A stretch of DNA of 27,004 nt from Candidatus Anoxychlamydiales bacterium (lineage in GTDB: Bacteria > Chlamydiota > Chlamydiia > Chlamydiales > SM23-39): assembly GCA_011064865.1 (NCBI GenBank), contig JAAKFX010000005.1, forward strand, positions 1 through 27,004, given 5' to 3'. The notes beneath the pieces were generated by a model that was given only the letters and a program-made list of their open reading frames with translations, was not told the origin of the DNA and ran no database searches. Shown here piece after piece: positions 23,551 to 27,004 of this stretch. Made by a program: the position numbers and the translations under genes. The stretch's first letter is position 1. Each line of letters starts with the position of its first letter.

Positions 23551-24273
23551 TCATTTCATTTCCCATCTTATTTGTAGAAAAACCGCTATATTCATGAGAG
23601 TAAGTCGTCTTTCAAATTCAGATCCTACGTTGAAATCTGGATATTCAAAACTTACATGTCTGTTTTGAGATCTTGTAAAATCATCCTCTTTTTGCTCTGG
23701 TCTTTTTTTTCTTTTTATTCCTCTATTACCATCCTGAGATTTTTCACCATCACCATTTGTGCTATCTTGTTTTTCAACAAAATTTTGTAAATTTAATACA
23801 TAATGCTTCACATCACCTACTTCAGTATTTATAGCTTTAATATTTTTAGATTCAAAAAAACTACTCGTTTCCTTTTCACATTGTTTTAATTTAACACAAA
23901 TCTTCTCAGCTTTTTTCTCTTTTGCAATTTCTATTATTCTATTTAATAACGAAGATCGATACTCTTCTTGGGTATCGTTTTTATCAATTAAAAAGAAAGT
24001 TTTCACAACAAAATTGTTATCTTTAGTCTTTTGTTTATAAACAAGTATACCAACAGGTTTACTTTGATCTAAAAGAAGCTCACACATTCTACTGCCTTTT
24101 TCAATTTTATCAATTAGGTAATGTAATTTATCTTGCTGAAACATTGAAAGATCTTGCATTCTTGCTTGAAAAATCTCTTCTATTTGAGATTTTTTTGATA
24201 CATGAACAAATTGTAGATTTTGAGATGAAGAAGAATTAGAAGATCTTTGTATTGAAGGAAAATGAGTTGCCAT
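23551..24273 (-). CDS. GNAT-like protein with KRKKR patch
   Basis: A 240-residue protein from the ATG at complement 24271-24273, chosen because GGAGG lies six bases ahead; an in-frame TTG at 24294 would swallow that site. Residues 21-162 have the outline of a GNAT acetyltransferase: V-G-I-L-V-Y near 74-79, a strand V-V-K-T-F-F-L-I-D, a helix with Y-R-S-S-L-L-N-R-I-I near 105-114, then I-C-V-K-L and E-K-E-T-S-S-F-F-E-S-K-N-I. The acetyl-CoA loop Q/R-x-x-G-x-G/A is not intact. A basic K-R-K-K-R-P patch at 188-193 lies in a polar linker. A secreted, nucleus-directed acetyltransferase-like protein is a speculative reading. Confidence 0.72.
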   Translation of the reverse strand: MATHFPSIQRSSNSSSSQNLQFVHVSKKSQIEEIFQARMQDLSMFQQDKLHYLIDKIEKGSRMCELLLDQSKPVGILVYKQKTKDNNFVVKTFFLIDKNDTQEEYRSSLLNRIIEIAKEKKAEKICVKLKQCEKETSSFFESKNIKAINTEVGDVKHYVLNLQNFVEKQDSTNGDGEKSQDGNRGIKRKKRPEQKEDDFTRSQNRHVSFEYPDFNVGSEFERRLTLMNIAVFLQIRWEMK

Positions 24274-24497
24274 AATTTCCTCCGGGAAATACAAAATAAA
24301 AGCATGCTAAAAAATTATGAATTAAATTAAAAGAGATATCTTAAAATATTAATACAAACATGTGAAATTCATAGATAGATTTTGCAACCAGTCATAAATG
24401 AAAAAACTAAAAAATTAAGAAAAATATATTAAAATATTCCGATTCATAATAACATTTCTCATGTCAAACGACTCAAGAATAATTTAACGGAGACACT

Positions 24498-25583
24498 ATG
24501 AATTTTAAAAATAAATTCTTGGCTATCTTGTTTGCTGTTTTAGCATGCAATGTAGCTTTTGCTTATGATAATTCTCAGCCAACATCTGGCTGTGAAAGAA
24601 CACAATCTTGTGGATGTGATATCCCTCAGCCTTCATGTACATCAGCATATAACCACCCGGCTAATATAGATGTATGTGGATCTTGGGATTTTTTTGTGAC
24701 AGGAACTTTTCTATGGTGGCAACCTAGACAAGATCAAATGGAGTTAGCACAAACTCTCTATGCTAACCAATCTATAAATGTTGGATCTATACATGGTTTA
24801 AGTTTTGATTGGGAGCCTGCTTTTAAAGTAGGGGCTGGTTATAACTTTAATTGGGATAATTGGCTAGCTTATGTCCAGTATACTAGAGTAAATAGTTCTA
24901 CTTCATCTACAGTTAATAACACTGTTGAAACTGGAAAAACTTTCCATGATACTTGGCTTACCCAAACAACCGATGCTGATTTACAAAAAGTTGTAGGAAA
25001 ATGGGATTTAAATTTCAATATCATTGATTTGGAATGTTCTCGTCCTTATTACAATGGAAAAAAACTAACTTTTACTACTCACTATGGTCTAAAAGGCGGT
25101 TGGATCGATCAAAAATTGAAAATCGATTCTTCAACAGCTACAGTTGGATATAGTGCAGAGTATAGTACAGATTCCTGGTTAATAGGCCCTAGAGCGGGTA
25201 TTTATACTAATTGGAATTTCTGTGAAGGCTTTAGAGCTTTTGGAAATGTAGCAGCTAGCATATTTTATCAAAAGTTTAATAAAATGACTTACAGAGAACT
25301 AGCTGTAAATGATCCTACTCAATGGCTTCGAGCTACAGACTATTCAACATCTACACTCTCTCCAAGCTTGGAGATGCTTGTAGGTTTTGGATGGGAAAGT
25401 TATTTTGCTAATAATAACTGGCACTTTGATGGATTTGTTGGATATGAAACTCAAGTATATTTTCATCAAAATATGTTGAGATTTCATGAGCAAATATCTC
25501 TATCAGCTCCACCATATTCATTCAATACTCCAGGGGATTTAGTATTCCATGGATTGACAGTAACAGCTAGAGTTGATTTTTAA
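24498..25583 (+). CDS. MOMP-like outer-membrane porin
   Basis: A 361-residue outer-membrane beta-barrel of the type annotated in environmental chlamydiae as MOMP-like or Lpg1974-family pore protein. A signal peptide (1-22, ending V-A-F-A) is followed by a cysteine-rich segment (Cys 32, 38, 40, 47, 60). Then come alternating hydrophobic strands with many Trp and Tyr (F-L-W-W-Q-P-R near 72-78) and the terminal strand L-T-V-T-A-R-V-D-F ending in Phe, the usual BAM signal. GGAG lies before the ATG. It stands alone, with 224 bases of free upstream DNA and a strong terminator, as expected for an abundant surface protein. Disulfide cross-linking is inferred. Confidence 0.88.
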   Translation: MNFKNKFLAILFAVLACNVAFAYDNSQPTSGCERTQSCGCDIPQPSCTSAYNHPANIDVCGSWDFFVTGTFLWWQPRQDQMELAQTLYANQSINVGSIHGLSFDWEPAFKVGAGYNFNWDNWLAYVQYTRVNSSTSSTVNNTVETGKTFHDTWLTQTTDADLQKVVGKWDLNFNIIDLECSRPYYNGKKLTFTTHYGLKGGWIDQKLKIDSSTATVGYSAEYSTDSWLIGPRAGIYTNWNFCEGFRAFGNVAASIFYQKFNKMTYRELAVNDPTQWLRATDYSTSTLSPSLEMLVGFGWESYFANNNWHFDGFVGYETQVYFHQNMLRFHEQISLSAPPYSFNTPGDLVFHGLTVTARVDF

Positions 25584-25601
25584 TCATATCTAATTCTTAG
25601 T

Positions 25602-25649
25602 TTGCTTTCATTTATCTATAAAAAAGACAAATGAAAGCAATTTTTTTTT
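25602..25649 (+). terminator. Intrinsic terminator of the porin gene
   Basis: A perfect 12-pair stem (TTGCTTTCATTT at 25602-25613 with AAATGAAAGCAA at 25629-25640) is followed at once by nine T residues (25641-25649), 18 bases after the porin stop. Confidence 0.92.
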
Positions 25650-25753
25650 CATTTTATTTTTATATTTTTAAAGAGAAAAAATTCAAAAAAGTTATTGAAT
25701 TTTTATAAAAATTATCACAATACTGTTTTCTCGAATAAACATAAGAGATTTCT

Positions 25754-26584
25754 ATGGCTAGTAGAATTTTTGGGCCAGTAAATCCATCTATTTTCACAAA
25801 TTTTCAGTCCCCTCCTTCAATAGTTGCAAACTTTGTAAATATCAAGCAGCAAGTTCATATTGATATTGAAAACAGAGATTTTTCTTACTTATATATTAGA
25901 CAAGAGCCAATTTTAAATATTGATGAAAGATTTTTAGATTCTTTTATTCTAGAAATAGAACAAAAAAATTATAAGATTCATCTAAACACATTTAAACTTT
26001 TTTTAAAAACAGCAGCGTATTTTGGTTACACTGAAATCCTATTAAAACTACTTAATTTTTCTCAAGAACAACAACTAGATGATTTTTTAATTTTAGCGCT
26101 AAATTTTGCTCTTATAAATAACAAAAAATCTACTATAGAATCTCTAATTGAAACATTTCGAATTGATATAGATACTTTTCCACTATCAGCAGAAAAAAAA
26201 TCAATGATAAAAGAGTTATTGAATCTAAAAATGCACTCTAGAAGTCACGCTGATGATCTATATACAGTTTTACTTTATTCACCGAGATTTGCACAAACTC
26301 AAAGCCCTTTTGCTCCTATAGCATTTTCTCCACTATTATCTTCTCTACCTCCCCCTCCAGAAGTACGTATTGATGTAAGGAGAGTAGGTTTACCTCCTGG
26401 TATTTCTGAAACATCATTTGCCTTTGAAAAGAAATCAGAAAAAACTAATTCATCTTCAAAAAAATCATTTTCATCATATCTTTGTTATTCAGCTATGATC
26501 GTAGCTACGTTTGCGACAGCTTTAATTTTAAAATATTCCGAGCCTTATTTAGAAAAGTTTCTCACACAAAATTTATCTTTATAA
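25754..26584 (+). CDS. Hypothetical protein with C-terminal membrane anchor
   Basis: Not recognised. It has 276 residues. Residues 60-140 form helix pairs slightly like degenerate ankyrin units (A-A-Y-F-G-Y-T-E-I-L-L-K-L-L near 87-100, A-L-I-N-N-K-K-S near 119-126). Residues 180-215 are Pro/Ser rich with L-P-P-P-P at 198-202. A single membrane helix at about 241-259 leaves a short tail, giving a tail-anchored outline. There is no signal peptide. An AAGAG-type weak ribosome site lies upstream. Such outlines occur among inclusion-membrane or host-membrane proteins of intracellular bacteria; this is inference. The end overlaps holB by 23 bases, convergent. Confidence 0.75.
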   Translation: MASRIFGPVNPSIFTNFQSPPSIVANFVNIKQQVHIDIENRDFSYLYIRQEPILNIDERFLDSFILEIEQKNYKIHLNTFKLFLKTAAYFGYTEILLKLLNFSQEQQLDDFLILALNFALINNKKSTIESLIETFRIDIDTFPLSAEKKSMIKELLNLKMHSRSHADDLYTVLLYSPRFAQTQSPFAPIAFSPLLSSLPPPPEVRIDVRRVGLPPGISETSFAFEKKSEKTNSSSKKSFSSYLCYSAMIVATFATALILKYSEPYLEKFLTQNLSL

Positions 26585-27004
26585 AAAAGTTCTCTAAAGC
26601 ATGTTTTAGTTTGATATTTCTTTGAAGTGCTAATTTCATCTCATCTACAAACATATTTATCTTATCTAAAGAGATAAGATTTTCTAAATTTTGTTTTTTT
26701 AATAAATCTATTTTATCTGCGAAAAAAATAAACTTTTCATCAGCTTTTATTTTTAAAAGATGCAGATCTCTAAACCAATAGATAAGCTTATCTAACAAAA
26801 GTTCTATTTCTTTGTGATATTTAACACTACTATCATGAGAAAAGCTTTGAACATAGATATCTTCTAACTTAGCAATAGCCTCTGATAGATCAAAATAATT
26901 AGCTATATTTTCTTTTGCTAAAATATCAATAAAAAGATCTCTTTTTTTCAGATAATCTGGATGTTCAGCAAGCTCTATAGCTCTAGCTATAGATCCTTGA
27001 GCTA
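26562..27004 (-). CDS. holB: DNA polymerase III delta-prime, C-terminal part
   Basis: The frame is open from the window edge (27004) to a TGA at 26562-26564, 146 codons, so the 5' part of the gene is missing here. Reading from the edge, the protein begins A-Q-G-S-I-A-R-A-I-E-L-A-E, the typical S-x-G-S-x-x-R-A-L segment at the junction of the AAA core and the C-terminal domain of clamp-loader delta-prime or gamma/tau subunits, followed by a helical domain with L-L-L-D-K-L-I-Y-W-F-R-D-L. The W-x-R-D-L pattern is common in HolB collar domains. The gamma/tau alternative is less likely because the protein ends soon after. There is no real start codon near 26798. Confidence 0.72.
   Translation of the reverse strand, partial: AQGSIARAIELAEHPDYLKKRDLFIDILAKENIANYFDLSEAIAKLEDIYVQSFSHDSSVKYHKEIELLLDKLIYWFRDLHLLKIKADEKFIFFADKIDLLKKQNLENLISLDKINMFVDEMKLALQRNIKLKHALENFFIKINFV

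Overview
The window looks like chromosome of an obligate intracellular member of the phylum Chlamydiota, probably an environmental or amoeba-associated lineage rather than a classical Chlamydia. The evidence is a strongly AT-rich base composition (about 30% GC by eye), a PVC-superphylum-type 55-residue small basic protein next to ybeY and a CBS-domain membrane protein, the linked block tpiA-xseA-xseB-dxs, a chlamydial-type MOMP-like porin with a cysteine-rich N-terminus, and several genes with eukaryote-like modules (F-box, ankyrin repeats, nuclear-localisation-like basic tails) between housekeeping genes. The lineage is inferred from gene content; no tree could be made.

Layout. 1-3471 (+): a helical unknown, a 3-methyladenine DNA glycosylase, two tandem DUF502 membrane proteins and the DNA polymerase III chi subunit (HolC), tightly packed. 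3451-4086 (-): a small ankyrin-repeat protein overlapping the end of holC. 4120-5051: about 930 bases without an intact gene. This holds IS200/IS605-type debris: a frame-broken TnpB C-terminus with its hairpin ends, then a long, highly structured RNA resembling the HEARO/OMEGA RNAs that guide IscB-family nucleases, but with no nuclease gene beside it. 5052-7181 (+): two 55-residue basic proteins, YbeY and a CNNM/CorC-type CBS protein. 7253-9130 (+): a DUF3604 protein. 9127-10100 (-): a two-gene cassette of unknown proteins. 10240-14704 (+): maf, a secreted HEAT-repeat protein and an LptD-like LPS-export barrel. 14773-17346 (-): an 857-residue protein with an N-terminal F-box and a nuclear-localisation-like C-terminus. 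17511-19087 (-): tpiA, secG, def. 19189-23528 (+): xseA, xseB, dxs, nadK. 23551-24273 (-): a GNAT-like protein with a KRKKR patch. 24498-25583 (+): the MOMP-like porin with a clear intrinsic terminator. 25754-26584 (+): a tail-anchored-looking protein with a proline-rich motif. 26562-27004 (-): the C-terminal part of DNA polymerase III delta-prime (HolB), cut by the window edge.

Two themes stand out. Housekeeping genes form compact operons with ATGA or one-base overlaps, while putative host-interaction genes sit singly or in pairs, often on the minus strand and abutting or overlapping the 3' ends of those operons. The 4.27-5.03 kb region is a graveyard of transposon-associated RNA-guided nuclease systems; the apparently well-preserved but orphan OMEGA-like RNA is the best candidate for something undescribed.
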